From positions 1-64,000 of the forward strand of contig QKXI01000007.1 in the NCBI GenBank assembly GCA_003367665.1: 64,000 nucleotides of DNA, read 5' to 3'. Origin of the DNA: Leifsonia sp. ku-ls. Lineage in GTDB: Bacteria; Actinomycetota; Actinomycetes; Actinomycetales; Microbacteriaceae. Shown here in pieces: positions 1 through 8,198 of the stretch. Position 1 is the stretch's first letter. Each line of letters begins with the position of its first letter. The position numbers and the translations under genes were made by a program. The notes beneath the pieces were generated by a model that had not been told where the DNA came from, ran no database searches, and saw nothing but the letters and a program-made list of their open reading frames with translations.

Positions 1-1
1 G

Positions 2-58
2 CCCGCCGCCGACTGGCTGCGCGGCGCGGCCACCGCGACCGGGCCGGTGCTGTCGTGA
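2..58 (+). CDS. fmt: Methionyl-tRNA formyltransferase, C-terminal end only (partial)
   Basis: Only the last 18 codons are inside the window. They read PAADWLRGAATATGPVLS before TGA at 56-58. The P-A-A-D-W-x-R-G ending is typical of the C-terminal domain of methionyl-tRNA formyltransferase, which formylates initiator Met-tRNA. The neighbour supports this, because fmt followed by rsmB is a common bacterial gene pair. The stop overlaps the GTG start of rsmB in a GTGA overlap, so the two are probably translationally coupled. Confidence 0.6.
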   Translation, partial: PAADWLRGAATATGPVLS

Positions 59-1602
59 CGCCGCAGAACCGCTCCGGCGGCCCGGGCGGCTCCGGCGGCG
101 CCGGCGGCCCCGGCGGCTCCGGCCGCCCCGACCGCTCTGGCCGCCCCGACCGCCCCGACCGCTCTGGCCGCTCCGGCGGCGCAGACCGCTCTGGCCGCCC
201 CGGCCACTCCAGCCACTCCGGCCGCCCCGCCCGGCCGCCGCAGACGCGCGTGCAGCCGTCGCGCCAGGTCGCGCTGGAGGTGCTGCAGGCCGTCCGCGAG
301 TCGGACGCGTACGCCAACCTGCTGCTGCCCGCGCGCATCGCCCGCGCCGGCCTGTCGCCGGCCGACGCGGCCCTCGCCACCGAGCTCACCTACGGCACGC
401 TGCGCCTGCAGGGCTTCTACGACCGCGTGCTCGCGATCGCGGCCGGGCGCCCGGTCGAGCGCATCGACCCGCCGCTGCTCGACGTCCTCCGGCTCGGCAC
501 CCACCAACTGCTGTCCACCCGCGTGGCCGCGCACGCCGCCGTCAACGAGTCGGTCGGCCTGGCCCGGGCGGTCGGCAGCCGCTCCGGCACCGGGTTCGTC
601 AACGGCGTGCTGCGCGAGGTCGGCCGACACACCACCGAGGAGTGGCGGGAGGAGGTGGCCCGCCGTGCGAAGAACGACGACGACCGCCTGTCGGCGCTGC
701 ACTCGCATCCGGTCTGGGTCGTGCGCGCCCTGCGCCGGTCGCTCGAGAACGAGGGCAGAGGCGACGAGCTGGAAGACCTGCTGGAGGCGGACAACACCGC
801 GCCGCGGGTCAACCTGATCGTGCTGCCGGGCCTCGCGGAGGCGCCGGAGGACGCGCGGCCCGACCGCTTCTCGCCGCCCGGATTCACCGCGGGCGGGGGA
901 GACCCGCAGGGCCTGGTCGAGTCCGCGGGCGGCCGCATCCGGGTGCAGGACGAGGGCTCGCAGCTCGCGGCGCTCGCCCTCACCCGCGCGCAGCCCGTGG
1001 CAGCGGGAGAGCGCTGGCTCGACCTCTGCGCCGGGCCCGGCGGCAAGGCGGCGCTGCTCGCCGCGGAGGCCCTCGCCGGCGGCGCGGAGCTGGTCGCGAA
1101 CGAGCTGGTCCCCGCCCGTGCAGAGCTCGTGCGTCGCGCGCTGGCCGCCGTTCCGCTGGAGGTGCCGGTGTGGGAACTCGACGGCACGGTGGTCGGCGGG
1201 GAGCATCCCGAGGCGTTCGACCGCATCCTGCTCGACGCGCCGTGCACCGGCCTGGGGGCGCTGCGACGCCGCCCGGAGGCGCGGTGGCGCAAGACCCCGC
1301 GCGACGTCTCCGAACTCACCATGTTGCAGGCCGCGCTGCTCGACTCCGCCGTCGCCGCGCTGAAGCCGGGAGGACTGCTGGCCTACGTCACCTGCTCGCC
1401 GCACGTCGCCGAGACGCGCGGCATCGTCGCCGACGCGCTGCGGAGGCACGGCGACGTGCTCGAGGCGGAGGACACCGCCGCCGTGGTGCAGCAGCTGGCG
1501 GTGGAGCGCCTGGACCTCGCGGGCGATCCGGCCGCGGTGCAGCTCTGGCCGCACCGGCACCTGACCGACGCGATGTTCATCGCGCTGCTGCGCAAGCGCT
1601 GA
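55..1602 (+). CDS. rsmB: 16S rRNA (cytosine-967-C5)-methyltransferase RsmB
   Basis: Methylates C967 of 16S rRNA using S-adenosylmethionine. The protein has 515 residues. Residues 1-80 are a Gly/Ser/Pro/Arg/Asp low-complexity tail (runs such as GGSGGAGG and RPDRSGRP). Residues ~85-230 look like the NusB-type RNA-binding domain. The methyltransferase domain follows, with the SAM loop DLCAGPGGKAAL from residue 323, the catalytic motif DAPCTGLG (Cys397) and TCS (Cys447), the two cysteines expected of RsmB-type m5C enzymes. The GTG start overlaps the fmt stop. The long N-terminal tail is unusual and makes the start less certain: translation could begin closer to residue 80, although the overlap with fmt and the unbroken frame favour the chosen start. 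Confidence 0.92.
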   Translation: MTPQNRSGGPGGSGGAGGPGGSGRPDRSGRPDRPDRSGRSGGADRSGRPGHSSHSGRPARPPQTRVQPSRQVALEVLQAVRESDAYANLLLPARIARAGLSPADAALATELTYGTLRLQGFYDRVLAIAAGRPVERIDPPLLDVLRLGTHQLLSTRVAAHAAVNESVGLARAVGSRSGTGFVNGVLREVGRHTTEEWREEVARRAKNDDDRLSALHSHPVWVVRALRRSLENEGRGDELEDLLEADNTAPRVNLIVLPGLAEAPEDARPDRFSPPGFTAGGGDPQGLVESAGGRIRVQDEGSQLAALALTRAQPVAAGERWLDLCAGPGGKAALLAAEALAGGAELVANELVPARAELVRRALAAVPLEVPVWELDGTVVGGEHPEAFDRILLDAPCTGLGALRRRPEARWRKTPRDVSELTMLQAALLDSAVAALKPGGLLAYVTCSPHVAETRGIVADALRRHGDVLEAEDTAAVVQQLAVERLDLAGDPAAVQLWPHRHLTDAMFIALLRKR

Positions 1603-1743
1603 CGGGGCACGGGCGGCGGCGCCGCGGCGGAGACCTCGTGAATCGGTCATGCCGTCCACCGTCCCAAGGCCAGACCCCGCATGGGCGCCGACTCCCGATT
1701 CAGTGGATAAGTCGTTGCGCGCCCCGTCTGTGTACACGAGCGC

Positions 1744-1816
1744 TCGAACGGCCGAATCTCCGTCCGTTCTGCCAATCGTCGGAGATTCGAACGGCCGAAG
1801 ACCGAATCTCCGACGA
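1744..1816. repeat. Nested direct and inverted repeats over the rpe promoter
   Basis: TCGTCGGAGATTCG at 1776-1789 and CGAATCTCCGACGA at 1803-1816 form a perfect 14-bp inverted repeat with a 13-nt centre. TCGAACGGCCGAA occurs at 1744-1756 and again at 1787-1799, and CGAATCTCCG at 1753-1762 and 1803-1812. The right arm ends two bases before the rpe -10 element, so a bound protein would block RNA polymerase. Transcribed from rsmB, the arms would form a hairpin without a U-tract. An operator is my preferred reading. Confidence 0.55.
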
Positions 1817-1817
1817 A

Positions 1818-1823
1818 TAGGCT
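1818..1823 (+). promoter_or_regulatory. -10 element of rpe (leaderless type)
   Basis: TAGGCT lies 6 nt before the rpe ATG. There is no room for a Shine-Dalgarno site in a mature transcript, so the mRNA probably starts at the ATG. The same arrangement precedes many genes in this window. Confidence 0.55.
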
Positions 1824-1829
1824 GGAGCC

Positions 1830-2492
1830 ATGGCACCCCTGCGCATCAACCCCAGCATCCTCGCGGCCGACTTCGTGAACATGCAGCACGAGCTGGAGCG
1901 CATCTCCACCGCCGACCTGGTGCACGTGGACGTCATGGACAACCATTTCGTCCCCAATCTGACCTTCGGCCCGCAGATGGTGGGGCGCATCCAGGACGTC
2001 AGCCCGATCCCGCTCGACGTGCACCTGATGATCGACGACCCCGACCGCTGGGCCCCCGGCTACGCCGAGCTCGGCGCGTTCTCCGTCACCTTCCACGCCG
2101 AGGCGGCGGCCGACCCGGTCGCCCTGGCCCGGGACCTGCGCGCGCGAGGCGCCCGCGCCGGCATCGCGGTGAAGCCCGGGACAGGCGTGGAGCCGTACCT
2201 CGACCTGCTCGCCGAGTTCGACCAGGTGCTCGTGATGACCGTGGAGCCGGGCTTCGGCGGCCAGTCGTTCATGCCGGAGACCATGCCGAAGCTGCGCGCG
2301 CTGCGCGAGGCGGTCGAGGCCCGCGGGCTCGACGTCTGGCTGCAGGTGGACGGCGGCATCACCGAGGAGACCATCGTCACGGCCGCCGCGGCCGGCGCCG
2401 ACACCTTCGTCGCCGGCTCCAGCGTCTTCCGCGGCGAGCCCGCCGACCGCATCGCCGCGCTGCGCGACGCCGCGGCGGCGCACGCGCACTGA
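1830..2492 (+). CDS. rpe: Ribulose-phosphate 3-epimerase
   Basis: Interconverts ribulose 5-phosphate and xylulose 5-phosphate in the pentose phosphate pathway; cytosolic, 220 residues, the normal family length. Family motifs of the TIM barrel are visible: INPSILAADF at the N-terminus, HVDVMDNHFVPN (metal and substrate ligands), DVHLMI, the catalytic-loop stretch MTVEPGFGGQSF, and QVDGGI near the phosphate-binding end. The ATG is 6 nt after a TAGGCT -10 element and the GGAG before it is too close to act as a ribosome site, so a leaderless message is likely. Palindromes lie across the promoter. hisE starts 21 bases downstream with its own -10-like hexamer. Confidence 0.95.
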   Translation: MAPLRINPSILAADFVNMQHELERISTADLVHVDVMDNHFVPNLTFGPQMVGRIQDVSPIPLDVHLMIDDPDRWAPGYAELGAFSVTFHAEAAADPVALARDLRARGARAGIAVKPGTGVEPYLDLLAEFDQVLVMTVEPGFGGQSFMPETMPKLRALREAVEARGLDVWLQVDGGITEETIVTAAAAGADTFVAGSSVFRGEPADRIAALRDAAAAHAH

Positions 2493-2513
2493 CGGGGCCG
2501 CTACGCTAGAACG

Positions 2514-2777
2514 GTGAAAACCTTCGACGACCTCTTCGCCGAACTGACCGAGAAGGCGCGCACGCGCCCCGAGGGCTCCGGCACGGTCCGCGAGCTCGAC
2601 GCCGGCGTGCACGCCATCGGCAAGAAGATCGTCGAGGAGGCCGCCGAGGTCTGGATGGCCGCCGAGCACGAGTCCGACGAGGCCCTCGCCGAGGAGGCCT
2701 CGCAGCTGCTCTACCACCTGCAGGTGCTCCTGCTCGCGAAGGGCCTGACGCCGGCAGACGTGTACCGACATCTGTGA
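2514..2777 (+). CDS. hisE: Phosphoribosyl-ATP pyrophosphohydrolase
   Basis: Hydrolyses phosphoribosyl-ATP to phosphoribosyl-AMP, the second step of histidine synthesis. The 87-residue protein is the stand-alone HisE form, not fused to HisI. The MazG-like helical motif is clear: [18 protein letters not shown] followed by [15 protein letters not shown], giving the E-E-x-x-E and E/D metal ligands. It starts at GTG. TACGCT at 2502-2507 ends 6 nt before that GTG, suggesting a leaderless promoter in the short rpe-hisE gap. hisG follows after 46 bases. Confidence 0.94.
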   Translation: MKTFDDLFAELTEKARTRPEGSGTVRELDAGVHAIGKKIVEEAAEVWMAAEHESDEALAEEASQLLYHLQVLLLAKGLTPADVYRHL

Positions 2778-2823
2778 TGGGCCGCCCCATCCCCTCGTCC
2801 GTCACGTCACGAAAGTCACCCCC

Positions 2824-3663
2824 ATGCTGAAGATCGCCGTCCCCAACAAGGGCTCCCTCTCCGAGACCGCGGCGCAGATGCTGCACGAGGCCGGCTATGT
2901 CGGCCGCCGCGATCCCAAGGAGCTGATCGTCGCCGACGCCCGCAACGGCGTCGAGTTCTTCTACCTGCGTCCGCGCGACATCGCCACCTACGTCGGCTCC
3001 GGCGCGCTCGACGTCGGCATCACCGGCCGCGACCTGCTGCTCGACTCCGGCTCGCCCGCGGCCGAGATCGCCGCGCTCGACTTCGCAGCGTCCACCTTCC
3101 GGTTCGCCGGCCCGGCCGGCGTGTTCGCCGAGCTCTCCGACCTGGAGGGCAAGCGCGTCGCCACGAGCTACCCGGGCCTGGTCGGCGGGTTCCTGGCCGA
3201 GAACGGCGTCAGCACCTCGCTCATCAAGCTAGACGGCGCCGTGGAGTCGGCCGTGCGCCTCGGCGTCGCCGACGCGGTCGCCGATGTGGTCGAGACCGGC
3301 TCCACGCTGCGCAAGCAGGGCCTGGAGATCTTCGGCCCGGTGATCCTGGAGTCGGAGGCGGTGCTCGTCTCCTCGCCCGCGCCCGCGTCGGGCGTCGACA
3401 CGCTGCTGCGGCGGCTGCAGGGCGTCATGGTCGCCCGCCAGTACGTGCTGATCGACTACAACCTGCCGGTCGCCCTGCTGGAGAAGGCGGTCGCGCTCAC
3501 GCCGGGCGTCGAGTCTCCGACGGTGTCGCCGCTGGGCGAGCCGGAGTGGGTCGCCGTCCGGGTCATGATCAAGCGCGACCAGACCAACCACATCATGGAC
3601 GAGCTGTACGAGCTGGGCGCCCGCGCCATCCTGGTCACCTCCATCCACGCTGCGCGGATCTGA
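2824..3663 (+). CDS. hisG: ATP phosphoribosyltransferase, long form
   Basis: Condenses ATP with PRPP to begin histidine synthesis; this is the committed and feedback-regulated step. At 279 residues it is the long HisG form that carries its own ACT-like regulatory domain (residues ~210-279, ending with [22 protein letters not shown]), so no HisZ partner is needed. The catalytic part has [13 protein letters not shown] at the N-terminus and DVVETGSTL around residue 155, the PRPP-binding region. The stop at 3661-3663 shares its A with the ATG of hisF. Confidence 0.96.
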   Translation: MLKIAVPNKGSLSETAAQMLHEAGYVGRRDPKELIVADARNGVEFFYLRPRDIATYVGSGALDVGITGRDLLLDSGSPAAEIAALDFAASTFRFAGPAGVFAELSDLEGKRVATSYPGLVGGFLAENGVSTSLIKLDGAVESAVRLGVADAVADVVETGSTLRKQGLEIFGPVILESEAVLVSSPAPASGVDTLLRRLQGVMVARQYVLIDYNLPVALLEKAVALTPGVESPTVSPLGEPEWVAVRVMIKRDQTNHIMDELYELGARAILVTSIHAARI

Positions 3664-4427
3664 TGGGCGTCTCGGTTCGCGTCATCCCGTGCCTCGACGT
3701 GGCCGCCGGCCGCGTGGTCAAGGGCGTCAACTTCCAGAACCTGCGCGACCAGGGCGACCCGGTCGAGCTGGCCGCCCGCTACTTCGAGCAGGGCGCCGAT
3801 GAGCTCACCTTCCTTGACGTGACCGCGACGGTCGACGACCGCGCCACCACCTACGACGTGGTGCGGGCGACGGCAGAGCAGGTGTTCATCCCGCTCACCG
3901 TCGGCGGCGGCGTGCGCAGCCCGGAGGACGTGGCGAAGCTGCTCGGCCACGGCGCCGACAAGGTGGGCGTCAACTCGGCGGCCATCGCGCGCCCGGAGCT
4001 GATCGCCGAGATCGCCGAGCGGTTCGGCGCGCAGGTGCTCGTGCTGTCGCTGGACGTGAAGCGCTCCGCCGCCACGCCGTCCGGCTTCGTCGTCACCACG
4101 CACGGCGGACGCACCGAGACGGAGCTCGACGCGCTGGAGTGGGCGCGCCGCGCGATCGACCTGGGCGCGGGGGAGCTGCTGGTCAACTCCATCGACGCCG
4201 ACGGAACGAAGGAGGGCTTCGACCTGGAGCTGATCCGCGAGATGCGGGCGCTCAGCAGCGTCCCGTTGATCGCCTCCGGAGGCGCCGGGAAGCTGGAGCA
4301 CTTCGTGCCCGCCATCGAGGCGGGCGCGGACGCCGTGCTCGCCGCGAGCGTGTTCCACCAGGGCGAGCTGACGATCGATCAGGTCAAGGACGAGCTGGCC
4401 GCGGCCGGGATGGAGGTCCGCCGATGA
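3663..4427 (+). CDS. hisF: Imidazole glycerol phosphate synthase, cyclase subunit
   Basis: Cyclase subunit of IGP synthase. Together with HisH (not in this window) it turns PRFAR and glutamine-derived ammonia into imidazole-glycerol phosphate and AICAR. The protein has 254 residues in a (beta/alpha)8 barrel. [16 protein letters not shown] near the N-terminus holds the first catalytic Asp. ELTFLDVTA and [16 protein letters not shown] hold the phosphate loop and second catalytic Asp, and [12 protein letters not shown] is the second phosphate-binding motif. I chose ATG 3663 because it overlaps the hisG stop by one base and gives the family length. The stop overlaps the hisI ATG. Confidence 0.96.
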   Translation: MGVSVRVIPCLDVAAGRVVKGVNFQNLRDQGDPVELAARYFEQGADELTFLDVTATVDDRATTYDVVRATAEQVFIPLTVGGGVRSPEDVAKLLGHGADKVGVNSAAIARPELIAEIAERFGAQVLVLSLDVKRSAATPSGFVVTTHGGRTETELDALEWARRAIDLGAGELLVNSIDADGTKEGFDLELIREMRALSSVPLIASGGAGKLEHFVPAIEAGADAVLAASVFHQGELTIDQVKDELAAAGMEVRR

Positions 4428-4816
4428 ACGCCACGAGCGACGCGAGCGCCGACGCGGTGCTGGAGCGCATCCGCTTCACCGACACCGGGCTGGTGCCCGC
4501 GATCATCCAGCAGTGGGACACCCGCGAGGTGCTGATGATGGGGTGGATGGACGCGGAGGCGTTCCGCCGCACCATGACGGAGGGCCGCGTGACCTTCTGG
4601 TCCCGCTCGCGGCGCGAGTACTGGCGCAAGGGCGACACCTCCGGGCACGTGCAGTACGTGAAGGGTGTGGCGCTCGACTGCGACGGCGACACGCTGCTGG
4701 TCACCGTCGAGCAGATCGGCGCCGCCTGCCACACCGGGACGCGCACCTGCTTCGACGCCGACGTGCTGGAGCCGGTCGTCGGCGAGAGCCCCGAGCTGGA
4801 GGCGACCGACCTGTGA
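4424..4816 (+). CDS. hisI: Phosphoribosyl-AMP cyclohydrolase
   Basis: Opens the adenine ring of phosphoribosyl-AMP, the third step of histidine synthesis. The 130-residue protein carries the zinc- and magnesium-binding signature: [13 protein letters not shown], then DCDGDTLLV and [12 protein letters not shown], with the cysteine and histidine ligands in place. It is the single-domain form; HisE is separate. The ATG overlaps the hisF stop (ATGA). The stop at 4814-4816 overlaps the trpE GTG, so the his and trp genes are directly coupled. Confidence 0.95.
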   Translation: MNATSDASADAVLERIRFTDTGLVPAIIQQWDTREVLMMGWMDAEAFRRTMTEGRVTFWSRSRREYWRKGDTSGHVQYVKGVALDCDGDTLLVTVEQIGAACHTGTRTCFDADVLEPVVGESPELEATDL

Positions 4817-6345
4817 TCGACACCGCCGCCGCCACGACCTCGCGCGAGGCGTTCGACGCGCTCGCGGCCGACCACCGCGTCGTCCCCGTGGTCCGCGAGC
4901 TGTTCGCCGACGGGGAGACCCCGGTCGGCATCTACCGCAAGCTGGCCGCCGGACGGCCGGGCACCTTCCTGCTGGAGTCGGCGGAGCAGGGCGGGATCTG
5001 GTCCCGCTTCTCCTTCGTGGGCGCGGCGTCGTTCGGCGTGCTCACCCAGCAGGGGGACGCCGTCCGCTGGCTCGACTACGGGCTGTGCGCCGAGCGCGCG
5101 CTCGGCACCGCGGGCGTGCTCCGGCCGCTGGAGGCGCTGGCCGCGCTGCACGCGCGCTGGCAGACCGCGCGCATCCCGGGCCTTCCCCCGCTGACCGGCG
5201 GCCTGGTGGGCTTCATCGGCTGGGAGGCGATCCGGCAGATCGAGCGGCTTCCGGACGCGCCGCCGGCCGACGTGGACGTTCCGGGCCAGGCGCTCGCGTT
5301 CGTCTCCGACCTCGTGGTCATCGACCACCGCTCCGGCACCGTGAAGCTCATCGCCAACGCCCTGGCCGACGGCACGGACGAGCCCGACGACCTCTGGGCG
5401 GATGCGCAGCGCCGCCTCGACCGGATGCAGCAGCAGCTCGCGCAGCCCTCGGAGGCGTGGCTGGAGGACGTCGACCTGGCCACGCCGGCCGCGCCCGTGT
5501 CGCGCACCACGCGCGATGACTTCCTCGCGTCGGTGGTCACGGCGAAGGAGCGCATCGTCGACGGCGACATCTTCCAGGTCGTCATCTCGCAGCGCTTCGA
5601 GCTCGAGTGCACCGCGCCCGCGCTCGACGTCTACCGCGTGCTGCGCGCGCTCAACCCGAGCCCGTACATGTACCTGCTGTCGCTGGAGAAGCCGGACGGC
5701 GAGCCGTACCAGATCGTCGGCTCCTCGCCCGAGGCGCTGGTGAAGGTGCAGGAGGGACGCGCGTTCACGCATCCCATCGCCGGCTCCCGCCCGCGCGGCG
5801 CCACCCCGGAGCAGGATCTCGACCTGGAGGCCTCTCTCCTCGCCGACGACAAGGAGCGCGCAGAGCACCTCATGCTCGTCGACCTGGCCCGCAACGACCT
5901 GCTCAAGGTGTGCGCCGCCGGCACGGTCGAGGTGACGGAGTTCATGCGCATCGAGCGGTTCAGCCACATCATGCACATCGTCTCGTCGGTGGAGGGCGAC
6001 CTGCTGCCGGACGCGACCGCGATCGACGTGTTCCGCGCGACGTTCCCGGCCGGAACCCTCTCCGGGGCGCCGAAGCCGATGGCGCTGCGGATCATCGACG
6101 AGCTGGAGCCCGTGCAGCGCGGCGTCTACGGCGGCGTGATCGGGTACTTCGACTTCGCCGGGGACGCCGACCTCGCCATCGCCATCCGCACGGCCACCAT
6201 CATGGGCGGCGTCGCGCGGGTGCAGGCGGGCGGAGGACTCGTCGCCGACTCGGTGCCGGAGAGCGAGTTCCAGGAGTCGCAGAACAAGGCGGCGGCGCCG
6301 CTGCGGGCCGTCGCGGTCGCGAACGCCATGAAGCGGGTTCGATGA
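4813..6345 (+). CDS. trpE: Anthranilate synthase component I
   Basis: Makes anthranilate from chorismate using ammonia supplied by the glutaminase subunit (TrpG, not in this window); first step of tryptophan synthesis. The protein has 510 residues. LLES at residues 53-56 is the element that binds feedback-inhibiting tryptophan. The chorismate-binding domain shows the family blocks [40 protein letters not shown], and [19 protein letters not shown] 4813 is chosen because it overlaps the hisI stop in GTGA. The stop overlaps the next ATG. Expression probably follows the upstream his genes, as no gap exists for a separate promoter. Confidence 0.96.
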   Translation: MIDTAAATTSREAFDALAADHRVVPVVRELFADGETPVGIYRKLAAGRPGTFLLESAEQGGIWSRFSFVGAASFGVLTQQGDAVRWLDYGLCAERALGTAGVLRPLEALAALHARWQTARIPGLPPLTGGLVGFIGWEAIRQIERLPDAPPADVDVPGQALAFVSDLVVIDHRSGTVKLIANALADGTDEPDDLWADAQRRLDRMQQQLAQPSEAWLEDVDLATPAAPVSRTTRDDFLASVVTAKERIVDGDIFQVVISQRFELECTAPALDVYRVLRALNPSPYMYLLSLEKPDGEPYQIVGSSPEALVKVQEGRAFTHPIAGSRPRGATPEQDLDLEASLLADDKERAEHLMLVDLARNDLLKVCAAGTVEVTEFMRIERFSHIMHIVSSVEGDLLPDATAIDVFRATFPAGTLSGAPKPMALRIIDELEPVQRGVYGGVIGYFDFAGDADLAIAIRTATIMGGVARVQAGGGLVADSVPESEFQESQNKAAAPLRAVAVANAMKRVR

Positions 6346-7016
6346 CCGGGCGCCGCGTCAAGTACTCGACGATGCTGCTCCTCGTCGTGGGGAGCGGCCT
6401 CGCGCTGCTCGCCGCGACCCAGCCCTGGTTCAGCATCCGGCTGACCGACACGGCCGAGCACGCGACGACGGTCACCGTGGCCGGCTCGGTCGCGGCGCCG
6501 GCGCTCACCGCGCTCGCGCTGGCCGGGCTCGCCCTGACGGCCGCGCTGGCGATCGCGGGCCCCGTGTTCCGGATCGTGTTGGCGCTGCTGGGCGTCCTGC
6601 TCGGGGTGTCGGTGCTGGTCTCCGCGATCACGGCCCTGTCGGACGCGGTGCGCGCGTCGGCCTCGGCGATCACCACCGCGACCGGGGTCGCGGGCGACGC
6701 GTCCATCCGGCACCTGGTGCACGCGGTCGAGACCGCCTTCTGGCCCTGGCTCGCCGTGGTGGCCGGTGTGCTCATCGTCCTCGCGAGCGCGGCGGTGGTC
6801 GTGTTCTCGCGGGTGTGGCCCGGTCCGTCGCGCAAGTACCAGACCCGGTTCGCCGGCGAGGACGGCCGTCCCGCCGAGGAGGTCGTGGCGGAGGCCGCGG
6901 CCGGCACCCCCGACGACGCCTCCCCGGACGCCGCCGCGCCGTCCGGCACGCTCGACCGCGACACCGCGATCGACTCCTGGGACGACCTCACCCGCGGCGA
7001 CGACCCCACCCGCTGA
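6342..7016 (+). CDS. Trp biosynthesis-associated membrane protein
   Basis: Matches the actinobacterial family found beside trpE (Trp_oprn_chp, TIGR02234); its biochemical role is not known. The 224 residues hold four probable membrane segments (about 10-27, 50-70, 74-98 and 131-155). A cytoplasmic tail rich in Ala, Asp and Pro follows and ends with DSWDDLTRGDDPTR. The N-terminal loop contains ATQPWF, a conserved feature of this family. ATG 6342 overlaps the trpE stop. It may help tryptophan enzymes at the membrane or take part in transport, but the sequence does not decide this. Confidence 0.88.
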   Translation: MTGRRVKYSTMLLLVVGSGLALLAATQPWFSIRLTDTAEHATTVTVAGSVAAPALTALALAGLALTAALAIAGPVFRIVLALLGVLLGVSVLVSAITALSDAVRASASAITTATGVAGDASIRHLVHAVETAFWPWLAVVAGVLIVLASAAVVVFSRVWPGPSRKYQTRFAGEDGRPAEEVVAEAAAGTPDDASPDAAAPSGTLDRDTAIDSWDDLTRGDDPTR

Positions 7017-7038
7017 CGCATCCCCTCGCTCCTCCGGC

Positions 7039-7085
7039 TGGCACGACACGCCGTCGTGGACGGACGCCCGGTGGCACGTCGTGCC
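7039..7085 (+). promoter_or_regulatory. Alternative hairpins containing three in-frame TGG codons
   Basis: TGG occurs in one frame at 7039-7041, 7057-7059 and 7072-7074. CACGAC (7042-7047) can pair with GTCGTG (7053-7058). Alternatively GGCACGAC (7040-7047) can pair with GTCGTGCC (7078-7085), and GGCAC/GTGCC at 7073-7085 forms a third hairpin. The arrangement resembles an attenuator ahead of the trpC-trpB-trpA group. No start codon precedes the Trp codons in that frame, so a true leader peptide is not demonstrated. Confidence 0.3.
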
Positions 7086-7127
7086 GACCACGCGGGCGCG
7101 GGTCGGGGGAGCAGGGGGCGGAGCCAC

Positions 7128-7133
7128 TAGACT
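7128..7133 (+). promoter_or_regulatory. Probable -10 element ahead of the HGxxPAAW-trpC-trpB-trpA group
   Basis: TAGACT, the commonest -10 form in this window, sits about 60 nt before the start at 7194. The predicted leader holds a small hairpin, GTGCGC 7153-7158 with GCGCAC 7170-7175, and an AGGAG ribosome site. No good -35 is visible. Confidence 0.4.
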
Positions 7134-7193
7134 GGGGGCGTTCCAAATGACTGTGCGCGTCGATTCGGCGCGCACCCGACGTGCAGGAGTCCC

Positions 7194-7424
7194 ATGAGCA
7201 GCGAGTCAGTCGAGCCAGGCCACGGTCACTCGCCGGCGGCGTGGACGGCCGTGATCATCATGCTGGTCGCGTTCGCGATCGGCGCGGTCGCGTTCTTCTT
7301 CGACGCCCCCGTCATCGTCTGGGCGGCGGCCGGTCTCGCGGTGGTCGGACTCATCGTCGGGTGGATCATGAAGCGCGCGGGCTACGGCGTGGGCGGCGAC
7401 AAGTACACCCCGAAGGGGCACTGA
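7194..7424 (+). CDS. Small HGxxPAAW-family membrane protein
   Basis: A 76-residue protein with the motif HGHSPAAW at residues 10-17, which defines a small actinobacterial family (HGxxPAAW, DUF6704) found in trp gene clusters. Two membrane segments lie at about residues 17-35 and 38-58, and a charged tail ends in [10 protein letters not shown]. The function is unknown. The His-Gly-His-Ser motif just before the first membrane helix could bind a metal, which is only a guess. AGGAG lies 5 nt before the ATG. trpC starts 3 bases after its stop. Confidence 0.85.
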   Translation: MSSESVEPGHGHSPAAWTAVIIMLVAFAIGAVAFFFDAPVIVWAAAGLAVVGLIVGWIMKRAGYGVGGDKYTPKGH

Positions 7425-7427
7425 TCC

Positions 7428-8198
7428 GTGCTCGCCGACCTCGTCGCCGGCGCGCTGGAGGACGCTCAGCGGCGGCGGGCCGAACGCCCGCTCGCCGCGG
7501 TGGAGGCCGCGGCCCTCGCGCGCCCGGCCGCGCTCGACGCCCTCGCGGCGCTGGCCCCGGCCGAGCGCGTGAAGATCATCGCCGAGGTGAAGCGGGCGAG
7601 CCCGTCCCGCGGGTCGCTCGCCGCCATCCCCGACCCGGCGGCCCTCGCGGCGTCGTACGAGATCGGCGGCGCCAGCGCGATCAGCGTCCTCACCGAGGAG
7701 CGGAAGTTCCGCGGCTCGCTCGCCGACCTGGAGGCCGTGCGCGACGCCGTGTCCATCCCGGTGCTGCGCAAGGAGTTCGTCGCGGAGCCGTACCAGGTGT
7801 TCGAGGCCCGCGCCGCGGGCGCCGACCTGGTGCTGCTGATCGTCGCCGCGCTGGAGCAGAAGCAGCTGGTCGAGCTGCACGAGCTGATCACGCAGCTCGG
7901 CATGACGTCGCTGGTGGAGGCGCACTCGGCCGACGAGCTGAGCCGCGCGCTCGACACCGGAGCGTCGCTCGTGGGCGTCAACGCCCGCGACCTCACCACG
8001 TTCGAGCTGGATCGGGACCTGTTCGGCCGCCTGGCCGACCGCATCCCGTCCGGCGTCATCCGCGTGGCGGAGTCGGCCGTGAAGTCGGCCGACGACGTCG
8101 CGCACTACCGGGCGGCGGGCGCCGATGTGGTGCTCGTCGGCGAGGCGCTCGTCACGAGCGACCCCGTCGCCACGCTCGGCGAGTTCCTGGGAGTCTGA
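7428..8198 (+). CDS. trpC: Indole-3-glycerol phosphate synthase
   Basis: Closes the indole ring from CdRP (carboxyphenylamino-deoxyribulose phosphate). The 256 residues form a (beta/alpha)8 barrel. [13 protein letters not shown] holds the catalytic Lys of strand 1, VLRKEFV the second catalytic Lys, LLIVAALE a substrate-contact Glu, [11 protein letters not shown] the Asn/Arg region, and VAESAVKS and LVGEALV the phosphate sites. It is not fused to TrpF, as expected in actinobacteria, where PriA does the TrpF reaction. The GTG start follows the previous stop by 3 bases. The stop shares its A with the trpB ATG. Confidence 0.96.
   Translation: MLADLVAGALEDAQRRRAERPLAAVEAAALARPAALDALAALAPAERVKIIAEVKRASPSRGSLAAIPDPAALAASYEIGGASAISVLTEERKFRGSLADLEAVRDAVSIPVLRKEFVAEPYQVFEARAAGADLVLLIVAALEQKQLVELHELITQLGMTSLVEAHSADELSRALDTGASLVGVNARDLTTFELDRDLFGRLADRIPSGVIRVAESAVKSADDVAHYRAAGADVVLVGEALVTSDPVATLGEFLGV

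Noticed and set aside
1744-1769. LexA-type SOS box upstream of rpe (TCGAAC at 1744-1749, CCGTTC at 1764-1769)
   Set aside because: The arms are 14 bases apart instead of 4, so it does not match TCGAAC-N4-GTTCGA.
7018-7059. A classical Trp leader peptide gene ahead of trpC
   Set aside because: The three Trp codons share a frame, but no ATG, GTG or TTG opens that frame nearby. Only the hairpin arrangement is reported.
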